From contig JAHBMJ010000998.1 in assembly GCA_018398765.1 (NCBI GenBank), positions 1-30,553 on the forward strand: a stretch of 30,553 nucleotides of DNA, in the 5' to 3' direction. Source of the stretch: Chromera velia. Its lineage: Eukaryota; Sar; Chromeraceae. The translations under genes and the position numbers were made by a program. The notes beneath the pieces were generated by a model that saw only the letters and a list, made by a program, of their open reading frames with translations, searched no databases and had not been told where the DNA came from. Shown here piece after piece: positions 10,635 through 19,731 of the stretch; position 1 is the stretch's first letter; the number at the start of each line of letters is the position of its first letter.

Positions 10635-11468
10635 AGAGTGGCATCCTGCCACTTTATCAGCATGGGGCAATTTGATCTCAAAAAGGCGTGGTCCATACAG
10701 AACGGTCTCAAATCTATGCAAGTCACCTCAAGTCATGTTCTCCTTCTTCCAGCCTTTGCTGCTGATTAGGCTTATGACGACTGATTGTAAAGCAAGCTCT
10801 CTTTTCTTACATGAAAAGCGGGATAAAGAATCGTTCACAGGATTTAAACTAATTTGAACCTGGAATGCAGCAGCACATGAGATGAACTGTTTCTCTGATT
10901 GGCTAATCCGTAGCCAATACAGCCACCTCTGCCTATTTCAACTCTTGCTCTCTCTTTTTCTGATCGATCTGAATGTCATGCCTTATTTCAGCCGTCATGC
11001 TGTGCAAACAGAGTCTTCCCTTTCTGGCCGTCACTCACTGTCAGCTCTTCTTCTCTTCCTCTCTTTGCTCTGTCTCCTTACTGCATGCCACCTGCTTCCG
11101 TCTCCTCCCTTCCTTCCTCACCCACACCGTGCCCCCTTCCTCCAACGCCGCGCCCCACGGCTGAGCAAAGGCATGCAACGATTGAAACGATCACCGAAAA
11201 AAAAAATTCCTGCCGAGCGCGGACAGATATTCCCTTATCAAACCAAACGATAACCACTGCGAGAATTCGATCCCCCAGGGTAGGCAAACAGGCCAAGACG
11301 ACTGTTCAAACGAAAAGAACGAATACAAATGGACGAGATTGGATAGTCGTGCAACAAGACTGAATAGAGAGAGACACACGCCATCTCCATACCTGCATGA
11401 TCACTTACTACGTTGCACCCCCATCAATTGTCTCTTCCCTGCACGATGCCTTCTGTTTACTCTCTTGC

Positions 11469-11801
11469 TCAGTAAATGGGCATTCCCATCGCATATCGTG
11501 CCCAAGATTCCTGGAAAAGTGCTTGGACAGACGGAGGCAATTCTTCCACTCTGTACCCCTCATGCTGTATGTTCGGTATATGCTCTTGATCGGATTGATG
11601 GATGCTGCTGATTCTCCTTGGCGGGGCAACGCTTCTCAGCAGAGGCGTGGAACTCTCAAGCCCCCTTGTTTCTCGCACACCTCCCATTTCGACACATCCA
11701 CGGAGGCGAATGGAGCCAAATCTATGAGGAGCGGTCTCCGAAGCTGGTAAAGGTTCTCTAAGGCGAGGCATTGACTGATTGCCAAAACCCTTCACCTCTG
11801 T
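11469..11801 (-). pseudogene. In-frame continuation of element 1 ORF after TAG
   Basis: The frame of the upstream 371-codon ORF stays open past its TAG (11802-11804) for about 110 codons, to TGA at 11469-11471. The segment is protein-like, ending with LPPSVQALFQESWARYA and a short tail. It may be the true C-terminus cut off by a Gln-to-stop (CAG to TAG) change, or translated by readthrough. Chance openness of 110 codons cannot be excluded. Confidence 0.4.
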
Positions 11802-12917
11802 CTACTCCTGTCGAATCGTTTTGATTTCAGCCCTCCGCGTCTCTTGCTTCTTCCACTTTTTTCGCGTCTCCTTCCTCTCTTTACGGCTTTGAAGGACAGC
11901 CGCTCTTCCCATCTCATCCTGCACTGTAGATCCCCTACGCAAACCCGTGCGCATGCAAACGCTCTCCCGCTGCGTCTGCACAACTACCTTCTGAGGGGAA
12001 CCACCAAAGGTCGTCTGGTGATCCCCCGTTCGAGTTTGTCTGATTGCATACAACTGTGTTTGGTGTTTAGCTTCTTTCTTTCTCTCCCTCTTCCTCTGCT
12101 GCTTTACGGTCCTCCTTTCGGCTCTTCCTGGTTTCTCTTGTGTTTGCAAAGTGGAGTGCAGAACACCAAGCAACATAGGAACTACCTCTTCGTTCTGTGA
12201 ATGTCCCCTGACTGGAGTAATCACAGGGGGAAAATCAGACGGACCTACAGACTGCATCTCCAGCTGCATCTCTCCACTTGTGGGATAGTGCATATTCACG
12301 TCCTCCTGGTCTGTCGGTCGACCAGTGTATGAAGACGGGTCTTCTGTCTCTCTCACTTCTCCTCTGCCATTCTGTGATGCTCCTACGAATGTTCTTGGAG
12401 GCAGAGCACGCAGACCACTCACTTCTGTCTCAACATACTCTTCCTGACTGGGTGGGGCATCAAGAACGGACGCCACAGGCCTCCACCCACTTCCTCTGCA
12501 CGGGCTCTTCTCTTTCTTTCCATCTGCCTGCGATGATGACAACGCGGACACACGATCTGCACTTTTGTTTTTCTTCCCCGAAGACGTTATCAACTTTGGT
12601 GCATCCTCTTCATTCGTCTTGCTTGATTGCTTGCGGGCCCAGGCTCTTCCTGTCATCCTTTTGCTTCTGCGAGTTTTCTTCTTTGTGATACCCTCTATAT
12701 TGGTGGAGGGCGGTGTTGTTGAAATGGAAAAGTTGGGCTTCTGCCGGGACTGCAGAGTCTCTAAGTTGCCCCCTGCAGTAATAAAGAGCTTCTCTGCAAG
12801 CTCTTTTCCTTCGTCGAGAAGAGATTGACCGTTCTTGTGCACTTCGAGAAAAGAGACATGCTTGAATTTCTCGAGTCTCTCGACAGCGAGAACGAACTCC
12901 CCAAAGCGATCAGGCAC
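11802..12917 (-). CDS. Unknown protein of LTR element 1 (gag position)
   Basis: This intact 371-codon frame starts at ATG 12917 and is the only coding capacity of the LTR element, placed where gag would be. I recognise no domain, zinc knuckle, protease or polymerase motif. Residues 1-95 share a pattern with the broken ORF of the second LTR element: HVS-x5-HKN, then AEKLF..AGG, then TRRSKRMT (about residues 81-88). The rest is hydrophilic, with a Lys/Arg-rich, probably helical C-terminal third (KQQRKRERKKEAK; RKERKETRKKWKKQE). The basic runs suggest nucleic-acid binding or nuclear import, by inference only. A gag-like packaging role is plausible from position, not from similarity. Confidence 0.75.
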   Translation of the reverse strand: MPDRFGEFVLAVERLEKFKHVSFLEVHKNGQSLLDEGKELAEKLFITAGGNLETLQSRQKPNFSISTTPPSTNIEGITKKKTRRSKRMTGRAWARKQSSKTNEEDAPKLITSSGKKNKSADRVSALSSSQADGKKEKSPCRGSGWRPVASVLDAPPSQEEYVETEVSGLRALPPRTFVGASQNGRGEVRETEDPSSYTGRPTDQEDVNMHYPTSGEMQLEMQSVGPSDFPPVITPVRGHSQNEEVVPMLLGVLHSTLQTQEKPGRAERRTVKQQRKRERKKEAKHQTQLYAIRQTRTGDHQTTFGGSPQKVVVQTQRESVCMRTGLRRGSTVQDEMGRAAVLQSRKERKETRKKWKKQETRRAEIKTIRQE

Positions 12918-13097
12918 CGATATCGAAACAAACTTTCAAGGGAAAAGAAAGACGTGGTTCTCTACTGATTACGGACTTCAAGATGTAGCTGCGTGCAGGC
13001 GACAAAAGTTAATCCGTAACTTTGCACTCGCACAGCAGAAGATGAACTGTTCACATGTTCAATCGATGAAACGAGAACACGCAAACCCACTGAGGCC

Positions 13098-13117
13098 GGT
13101 TCAGGCTCTCGCTACCA
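13098..13117 (-). other. Primer-binding site of element 1
   Basis: TGGTAGCGAGAGC begins with no gap after the 5' LTR on the minus strand. It would pair with a tRNA ending GCTACCA. That 3' end implies an acceptor starting AGC with an A1-U72 pair, which is characteristic of eukaryotic initiator tRNA-Met. The species' own tRNA is not in the window, so the match is inferred. Confidence 0.65.
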
Positions 13118-13363
13118 CGTAGGGATGTAGGCCCTCAGCTAGTCGTAACTAGGATCAGCTCCTACATACAGATAAAGGTTCTGTCATGCATAGGTAGTTT
13201 TGCTATCTCTGTTCTATAAGACAAACAACGGATGTCTTCATAGAGACTGCATGCTGCACAATTAATTCCCAGCATGCATGCATGCATGCGCCTTACGCAC
13301 ATTATGCGCACGTAGTTCATTTCATCCTGACATAACTGCTTGTCAAACCTTCACAACGCTACG
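13118..13363 (-). repeat. 5' LTR of element 1
   Basis: This is the 246-bp partner of 10375-10620, with about 13 differences by eye, 11 of them transitions. It presumably holds the promoter of the minus-strand transcript. I see no certain TATA box. Confidence 0.88.
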
Positions 13364-13368
13364 CTATA

Positions 13369-14164
13369 CATCTGTTCACAGTCTTTTGTCGGTTTGTCTT
13401 CTGATAGAAGAATATTTTCTTCAAACTTATAAGGTTGTCAATCAAGCTGACAGAAGGGAAACTTAGGACGAGAGCGGTGTCTGGAGTGAGACGGAAAGCA
13501 GGGAAGAAATCCTTTCTTCTTTGGAAGAAAGTGATCGGTGAAGGGAAAAACGGAACGCGAGAAGGATTTGAGTGAAACCTTATTGGCGCCATGTAGGCCT
13601 GGAGAATCCTTCCAAATCGCTTTAATTACTGTCAGGCACTGTACCGTTCTATTACTTTGCCTTGTTGAGCACATATGCCCATATACATGCAGGAGGGCAG
13701 GAAAGCAGGAAAACAAAAACGGAAGAAATAAGCAATCTAGCTGACTGGTCTAGACTGGAGCTGCTAGACACGCTAAAGCAGATCAACTACACCACAAGAC
13801 TTCACCCCAATATAGAGGCAAGCTGTTTAGTACTAGGGGAGCAGAATTGTACCAGTTTGACTATCAGTACTGCTCTACACAACAAGGTAGATAGGAAGGG
13901 ACGAGAGGATGAAATGACCCTTCTCTGTATATTGGTATGCTTTTTGAGCATTCTAAGCACAATTTCAGGATTTTGAGAGTGGCCCTAGAAAGTTTTGGCC
14001 CAAATTCTTGCACTAACGTACTCAGCGGCCTCTGAGGACCAATTTGGTACCTTTCTGGGCCCTGGATGCTGCCAGAATCGCACAGACCGGCTTAACCAGC
14101 TCAAAAATTTGAGACCTTTCTAATTGGTTCATGCACATCTGTATAACCACCTTCCACATTGCGT
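13369..14164. other. Intergenic, no gene supported
   Basis: Several short frames exist (for example 13662-13976 on plus) without motifs, codon bias or splice context. Composition shifts to AT-rich near 14100. Confidence 0.4.
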
Positions 14165-14591
14165 AAGTGGGGTGCTTTTTGCCTCCCTAAAGCGGCGCAT
14201 TTCCGTAAAAAACTCGTTCTCATAATTGGTAAGGAGTTGGAAGCTGAAACTTTGTGTAAGAAGACGTTGTAACGATAGAAAAAGAACTATAAAACAGATT
14301 TTTTATATTATTTCTAGAAATATAGGTGGCCATACAAATTTTTTGATTTTTGAGCCATTTTTTAACGGTTCCTAATAGTAAAAAAAACGGTATGAAACTC
14401 ATAAAATTTGTATAGCAGCCTATGTTTCTAGAAATGATATAAAAAATATGTTCTATAGTTCTTTTTTTATCGTTATAACGTCTTCTTCCATAAAGTTTCG
14501 GCTTCTAACTCTTTACCAATTATGAGAACGAGTTTTTTACGGAAAAGCGCCGGTCTCCTATATAGAAGGGGGGGCAAAAAGCACCCCACTC
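14165..14591. mobile_element. Foldback (hairpin) element, non-coding
   Basis: The left arm (about 14165-14345) and right arm (about 14398-14591) are inverted copies. Both ends carry gtggggtgctttttgcc or its complement, followed inwards by an aactcgttctcataattgg segment. Only about 50 bases separate the arms, so the RNA or single strand would form one long hairpin. The arms differ at scattered bases, so this is not a cloning artefact. It resembles a MITE or foldback transposon. Confidence 0.7.
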
Positions 14592-15127
14592 ACCCCCGGC
14601 ATGCGTTTTTTACATAAAAATTTTAAGTAAAAAACATATGAAATAATGTAAAATATATTAGGAAATAGTAAAAGAAATGACTAGGAAAATATAGACCTAG
14701 AGGCTAAAGATATATATTGAGTAAAAAAAAAGTTCTTGTCAAGTATGAGGTCACATGAGAGAGAGAGCTAGTAGCAAGAACAGTAACCAGGACAGAAGGA
14801 AGAGATGAAAGACGTATAGGCCAGACACTAGGAATAAACTTTAAGTCAATGCCCCCCCTTGTAAACAACTGTAAGTATTTTAAAAAAACTCGTTGGGGTT
14901 TTAGAAGCTCAAAGCCGGTCTTAAATTGTTTGAGCCTCTTTTAGTTTTTGCAGGGGGGGGATTTTTATAAATAAATTTTATTCAAGGGTTTCCTAATGAA
15001 TTGGGAGTTGAAATGGGCGTCGAATTGGTAGTGCTACCAATTTTTTACTGCCAGTAACTCCTAATTTTGAAAAATTGGTACCTAGTCTAGTGAAAGAAGT
15101 ACATGGAGTTTGAAGCTAAAAATTAGC

Positions 15128-15460
15128 CTAAAATTTTGTGTATGGGCTAGACAAGGGCTCACTAGTCTCTAGCCGCAGTCATTAGACTCCATTACTAGGA
15201 ACAAATTCTATGAACACTTGGAATCACCTAAAAATTGGAAGTTACCATTTTTTTTGTAGGATTTTCTTAAAAATTAGTAGTTAGTCTTAGAAAAAAATTG
15301 GTAACTCCCAATTTTTAGGTGACCTCTAGGAGGCTAGAGTTTCTGTCTTCACGTTGCTTTTAAGTGCTCATAAAATTTGTTCCTAGTAATGAATTAGAGT
15401 CTAATGACTACAGCTAGAGACTAGTGAGCCCCTGTCTAGCCCATACACAAAATTTTAGCT
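15128..15460. repeat. Inner inverted repeat
   Basis: The sequence from 15128 (ctaaaattttgtgtatggg) to about 15247 is repeated inverted from about 15300 to 15460. The right arm carries roughly 40 extra bases. It lies wholly inside the 14992-16662 element, next to its left arm. Confidence 0.7.
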
Positions 15461-16203
15461 TGAAACTTTTAACATACGGCCGGTTCCAGAATATATGGGC
15501 ACTTTCTTTTGACAAAATTTTAGATTTTGTGAAATTGGACTTTGCGACCTGCTTTGTGGCTGTTGGGAATCGTCATGTGTGGCAGCGGCAGAGGTTTGCA
15601 CAAGGCTCTCCTCTGTCGCCGGCCCTTGCAAATGGAAGTGCGGCTTTGGTCGAACGTGATTGGGCTACAGCCCGGGGGATTAACTCCTTATCGGGCAGTA
15701 AGCGTGTGGTGCAAAGATGGATAGATGATCGGCTCCTGGTTGCTCGCCTTCCTTTTGCTTTAGAAAAAGATCACATATATGCAAGTCTTCACAGGGAGGA
15801 TTTTTATGTTGTTGAATATGTGCTTGAGGAGCAAAATTCGGACACTTTTCTGCAGTTTGAGCTTCGTCCATGCGACTGCTGTACCCGCTTGTTTTTGTTG
15901 CCGAAGGACCCCAATCGCTGTCGTGTGTCTTTGCTAGCTAGTAGAATGAAAGCTCCTCTTCCTTTTCCTTGCTACGCTTATGCGCGATCAGCTGTTCCTG
16001 CACATCGTCTTCTTGACACTTTGCATTCTCATATTTTGCGTGCGTTTCTTTTTTCATTATATCCTGATTCTTTGTTTGTTGCAGTTTTATGTGGTGTGTG
16101 GAAAGAATTGCAGGAGTGCGGTTTTCTTTTGTGTGACATCCGTCGCATCACTTTTGGTTTGCTTTTAGCAGCCGGTCTTGGTCACCTTCGCGATCGGCTT
16201 TGA
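15424..16203 (+). CDS. Reverse-transcriptase-like protein, partial
   Basis: This 259-codon frame has QGSPLSPALANGSAALVE (about 15598-15651), matching RT motif 4, and RWIDDRLLV (about 15718-15744), the catalytic DD box with W in place of the usual Y. A later NSDTFLQFEL resembles the motif after the DD box. The spacing and the GSPLSP-x-LA-x9-E pattern recall Penelope-like or telomerase-related RTs more than LINE or LTR RTs, but I cannot place it firmly. The listed start is a GTG inside the inner inverted repeat, so the true N-terminus is uncertain. The coding look begins near 15530 (LDFATCF). It ends at TGA 16201-16203 and overlaps another frame there. Confidence 0.6.
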   Translation: MSPCLAHTQNFSLKLLTYGRFQNIWALSFDKILDFVKLDFATCFVAVGNRHVWQRQRFAQGSPLSPALANGSAALVERDWATARGINSLSGSKRVVQRWIDDRLLVARLPFALEKDHIYASLHREDFYVVEYVLEEQNSDTFLQFELRPCDCCTRLFLLPKDPNRCRVSLLASRMKAPLPFPCYAYARSAVPAHRLLDTLHSHILRAFLFSLYPDSLFVAVLCGVWKELQECGFLLCDIRRITFGLLLAAGLGHLRDRL

Positions 16204-16634
16204 AGGAGAATTTGAGTTTTATAGCTGCACTTAGGGCGGCTGCAATTTTATATCGGTTGGCGCATGGTGAAGGGCAGGCGCGCGCCATGCACCTCTGTTT
16301 TGCTTTCGTCCACGGCGTGCCATGCATTTGTTTTTGTGGCATTGGCATGCATTTGTGTGAGTTAGCATGCATAGGCCATCCGAGATTAATGTGCACTTTG
16401 CCTATGATTTCGACAATTCGCATGCAGGCCCTTTGGATCGAAACCGCTCGATCTTCTCATTTCCTGCAGAGGATGTTGAAAGCTGACACTCCGCAAATGT
16501 CTGACAGGGTGCATGGAAGTCAGAAAATACAGTTGATCAATGCAATTTCATGTACTTTTTTTACTAGACTAGGTACCAATTTTTTAAAATTGGGAGTTAC
16601 TGGCGGTAAAAAATTGGTAGTACTACCAATTTGA
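16200..16634 (+). pseudogene. Possible frame-shifted continuation of the RT-like ORF
   Basis: A frame opening at TTG 16200 overlaps the RT-like stop by four bases and continues for 144 codons, the first 20 or so protein-like (KENLSFIAALRAAAILYRL). It may be the same protein after a one-base slip. It runs into the right terminal inverted repeat, so its end is not genuine coding. Confidence 0.3.
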
Positions 16635-16713
16635 CACCTAATTCAACTCCCAATTCATTAGGGTTTTTTCAATTTTTTTTTTAAGGTTTTTTTTTTTTAA
16701 ATGGCCTATACGC

Positions 16714-17056
16714 CTAGAATCCTGGATCTTAGGATTTTAGAAATGAATGCCAGGATTTTACGGGATTTTACGGGATTATATCTTTCCTGTAAAATCCTGT
16801 AAAATCCCGTGTAATCCTGTAAAATCCCGTAAAATCCCGTATAATCCCATAAAATCCTAGGAAGAGGCTAGAATTTTAGCTTTCTTCCAGGATTTTAGGT
16901 TCTAAAATCCTAGGTGTAGGGATTATATTTTTAGCGTTAAGAGTCCGGCAGAATCCTTGGGAAAATCCGCCAAAATCCGCTAAAATCCTGGCCAAAATCC
17001 CGTAAAATCCGCTAAAATCCTGGGTTAAAACCCTGCAAAATCCTCGCTACCTGCAG
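16714..17056. mobile_element. GGATTTTACG foldback element, copy 2 (deleted)
   Basis: The right arm matches copy 1 (about 2670-2916) closely, ending in CTGCAG at 17051-17056. The left part matches only about 35 bases of copy 1 (from 2460). The outer left arm and most of the centre are missing, so it is an internally deleted or left-truncated copy. Confidence 0.7.
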
Positions 17057-18338
17057 GGTATGTTTTAAGTTCTTTCAGTTTAGTTTTTTTAAATTATACT
17101 TTAGTTAGTCAAACAATACAGAGAAAATGATGTCTTAGAAAATTTATGTAGACTAGACTTTTTGTATGTATATGCTTACCATTTATTTAGGGAATAAACA
17201 CTTCTTAGCTTTTATAGTGTACTACTAGTTGCTGCCCCATTTAATCTCTCACAAAAGGTACTAGGGGTAATTTATACATAATAATATTTTAAAAATTCAG
17301 AATTCTGTATTAACTTATCAATATGTTCACTTAACTTAATATTAAGGGTTAAGGGAATATTAGGATCAAGTAAACCTATCAATAAATTATAATCACCCCT
17401 AATGACCCTATAAATTTTAAAGTAAACTAGGATATAATGTCTTATTAATAAATTCTGACTAATACATTTAGTAAATTACAGGGACATTGTAATTTAATCT
17501 AATAAATATAGCTTATACAACCAATTTTATGAGTCAATTAAATTTATAAACAACAGTAAACAGCTTGAAGTCCGCTTTTCCATAACTATGTAAACAACGC
17601 TACATACGGTTAGAGAAGACAAGGTATACAATATAACACTAGAAGTGATCCCATTACTGTTGGAACACGAAGACTCACGAAGTATACCCCCTTACCGCAG
17701 ATCAAGCGGCACCAACGGCGGCAAAGGGCAGAACATGAAGACTTACAGAGCATACCCACTTAGCAGAGACACACAGTAGTGCCAGCTTCATGAGCGAGAC
17801 GCTAAGCACGGACCAGCCTCCTTTCCTCTCATCAGCTCTTGTCTGCTTTCATCTCTTTTTCTCACTTTTCTCTTAAGAGCGTGTCTCCTTTCTTCTTCTC
17901 GCTGTTCTCTTACGACACGCTCCCCAGGCACTCAGACTCAAGAGTGGCGTTATCTAAGCCCCTCGCTTCTGACTCCTGTGCCTCGGCTCTTGTTCTCTGT
18001 CCTACACAGGCGCAAAGAACCAATCAATACAGCTGCAGCCCTCTTCACGCCTCCACTCAGTCTGCTGCTGCGTGACCGCCCATGCAACTTCAACCTCGAA
18101 GGACGATGAAATCGCAGGCTTCTGTTCTATTCCATCGAATACAATCGGGTACCGCCAGCCGCACAGTGTCACGCTGCCGCCCGACACCGAAGAGGCAACA
18201 GGCAACAGGCGACAGGCTGCGCGCGCGCCTGCGCGAACGTCAGGGGAGCGATAGTGCTCTGCTCTTCTGCCTCTTCGCAGGATCGCACGGACCCGGCGCC
18301 ACGCATGCATTCTTTTCCTTGTCTTTCATCGACTGCAC
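17057..18338. other. AT-rich then mixed intergenic sequence, no gene
   Basis: 17057-17640 is strongly AT-rich and without frames. From 17640 the composition becomes balanced. Pyrimidine-rich stretches (17810-17930) produce short frames that show no motif. Confidence 0.45.
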
Positions 18339-18386
18339 AATTAATTAGCTTTTTCACGGGGCGCCCCGTGAAAAAGCTAATTAATT
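18339..18386. repeat. 48-bp perfect palindrome
   Basis: Both halves (18339-18362 and 18363-18386) are exact reverse complements with no spacer. The centre is ggggcgcccc, flanked outward by cac/gtg, a run of T or A, and AT-rich ends (aattaatt). It could extrude as a cruciform or form a hairpin in RNA. It gives the same peptide frame on both strands, which is a by-product. No gene or known element end abuts it. Confidence 0.9.
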
Positions 18387-18742
18387 CGACAGCTCGACGA
18401 CACTGCCATGCACTGCGCGCACTCAGTTGGTCATGCAAAGTCAGGAAAGAAGAAGAAGAGGCCTCCAGTTGGAAAAGAAGACTCATTCATCGACCCAGGC
18501 CTCGTGAGAAGTGAGGGAGACGCAGAGAGGGAGGAATTGAAGGAAAGCAGGAAGAAAGGGAGACAGAAGGGAATCAAAGAAGAATAGGAGAAAAATCGTG
18601 AACCTCGCCTCGTTAGACTGTCTGTCTCATCCAGTTTTGTGCCCTCCATCGTACGCGAAAAGTAGTCGAACCTCGTGGCTGCATGAGGTCGCTCGCCACC
18701 TTGCCTTCCTTACACTCAACTTCTCTTTCCTTCTTCGCCTGT

Positions 18743-18932
18743 ACCACCACCTTCAACTACACCACATCAAACAAGCCCCTACCCCATGCACACAAACACA
18801 CATAAGACCACACTGAACAGAGGACACTCCTCGGGCACCCTTTCACACCAAAGCACACACCACCACCTTCAACTACACCACATCAAACAAGCCCCTACCC
18901 CATGCACACAAACACACATAAGACGACACTGA
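18743..18932. repeat. Two direct repeats of about 74 bp
   Basis: 18743-18816 recurs at 18859-18932 with a period of 116 bases, nearly identical (accaccaccttcaactac at the start, cactga at the end). The units are C/A-rich. No function is evident. Confidence 0.8.
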
Positions 18933-19089
18933 TAAAGCGGTTCAGCCAGCGACAGCGGCACAGATGCTACCACTCACTGCGCGCGCTCACAGCCACGCTG
19001 TCATACACTGCGCGCACTCATCCCCACGCAGCCGATGCACGGGCCACGAGAAAGTGCCTTCCAGACCCATCACATGCCTCTCAGAAATC

Positions 19090-19731
19090 TCAGCATTGGA
19101 AGAGATCGATCTCAAGGAGTCCACTGCTAGCGACGTATTCGAAGCAGTACTGTTTGCCACCCTCGTGGCAGTTTTTGTGGGGCGAGGCGTACTTGTTGAG
19201 GAGGTACTTCTTCCAGGTGAACCCGCCGGTGAGATCACCATCAAATTCAACCACGAGTTTGGGCGATTTGTTCTCGTTGCAGTGGTCGTATCTGTGATAG
19301 TGTCCCACCAACCAGCCTTCGTTGACCCTGTCGGATCGCCAGGGTCCATTCCCCCACTTGTACTTGTAGTTGACGTTCAGGCGGACGTTATTGTTGATGC
19401 AGGCGAGAGCGTACCAGTTGCACGATGCCGCCTCTAGGGTGCCATTCAGTGCGATTTCGCTCCTCTCCCTCTCGGTTAGAGAGGAAAGCCGTTCGGCTTC
19501 TTCTGGACTCTCGCGCAAAATGTCTGCCGCGAAGTCCGTGAACCACTCATCCCCGACGCTCTCGTCTGGATAGGCTGTCTCGGTGCCGGTGTTGTCCACT
19601 AAGCCGATGTGAGGACCCTCGGGGGCAGCTTCTGCAGCTTCCTGCAGCTTTCGCAGGTGCGAGACCCCAGGTGCGCAGAGGGCTGCAGTCGCGAGAAGGG
19701 TAACGACGAGCGCGGATCCAGAGAGTCGCAT
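19090..19731 (-). CDS. Secreted cysteine-containing protein, unknown family
   Basis: This intact 213-codon frame runs from ATG 19731 (A at -3) to TGA 19090-19092 in a single exon. Residues 1-20 are a classic signal peptide (basic start, SALVVTLLATAAL core, cleavage near Cys19-Ala20), so the product probably enters the secretory pathway. A low-complexity acidic/Ala region follows, then a compact domain from about residue 103 to the end with six cysteines, aromatic and basic residues (VNYKYKWGNGPWRSDRVNEG; GHYHRYDHC) and a terminal Cys. Six cysteines would allow three disulfides. I do not recognise the domain. The W-x-S-x4-GW spacing only vaguely recalls small beta-sandwich domains. An A/T-rich stretch near 19900 on the upstream side could hold a promoter. 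Confidence 0.72.
   Translation of the reverse strand: MRLSGSALVVTLLATAALCAPGVSHLRKLQEAAEAAPEGPHIGLVDNTGTETAYPDESVGDEWFTDFAADILRESPEEAERLSSLTERERSEIALNGTLEAASCNWYALACINNNVRLNVNYKYKWGNGPWRSDRVNEGWLVGHYHRYDHCNENKSPKLVVEFDGDLTGGFTWKKYLLNKYASPHKNCHEGGKQYCFEYVASSGLLEIDLFQC

Larger units (their letters stand above)
10370..13368 (-). mobile_element. LTR retrotransposon without pol, element 1
   Basis: Two 246-bp direct repeats (10375-10620 and 13118-13363) bound 2.5 kb. The whole is flanked by the 5-bp duplication CTATA (10370-10374 and 13364-13368). The element reads on the minus strand. TGGTAGCGAGAGC starts immediately after the 5' LTR as a primer-binding site. A purine run (agagggaggggg) sits immediately before the 3' LTR. 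The LTRs are about 95% identical by eye, with no indels and mostly transitions, so the insertion is fairly young. Only one protein is encoded; no protease, reverse transcriptase or integrase is present. It must have been moved by enzymes supplied in trans. Confidence 0.88.
14992..16662. mobile_element. Terminal-inverted-repeat element carrying an RT-like ORF
   Basis: Arms 14992-15090 and 16564-16662 are 99-bp inverted repeats, about 90% identical by eye, beginning cctaatgaattgggag. Between them lie a second, inner inverted repeat (15128-15460) and an ORF with reverse-transcriptase motifs. Autonomous DNA transposons carry transposases and not RT, so either an RT-bearing element inserted into a foldback element or the two travel together. 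I could not define a clear target duplication. Confidence 0.7.

Noticed and set aside
4571-12917. Reassigned genetic code with TAA/TAG read as Gln
   Set aside because: Several stops fall at Gln positions and some frames end in TGA, but the host MCTS1-like gene ends in TAA exactly at the conserved C-terminus, some internal stops are TGA, and one TAG (29397) replaces Trp in a paralogous copy. C-to-T and G-to-A decay explains all of these.
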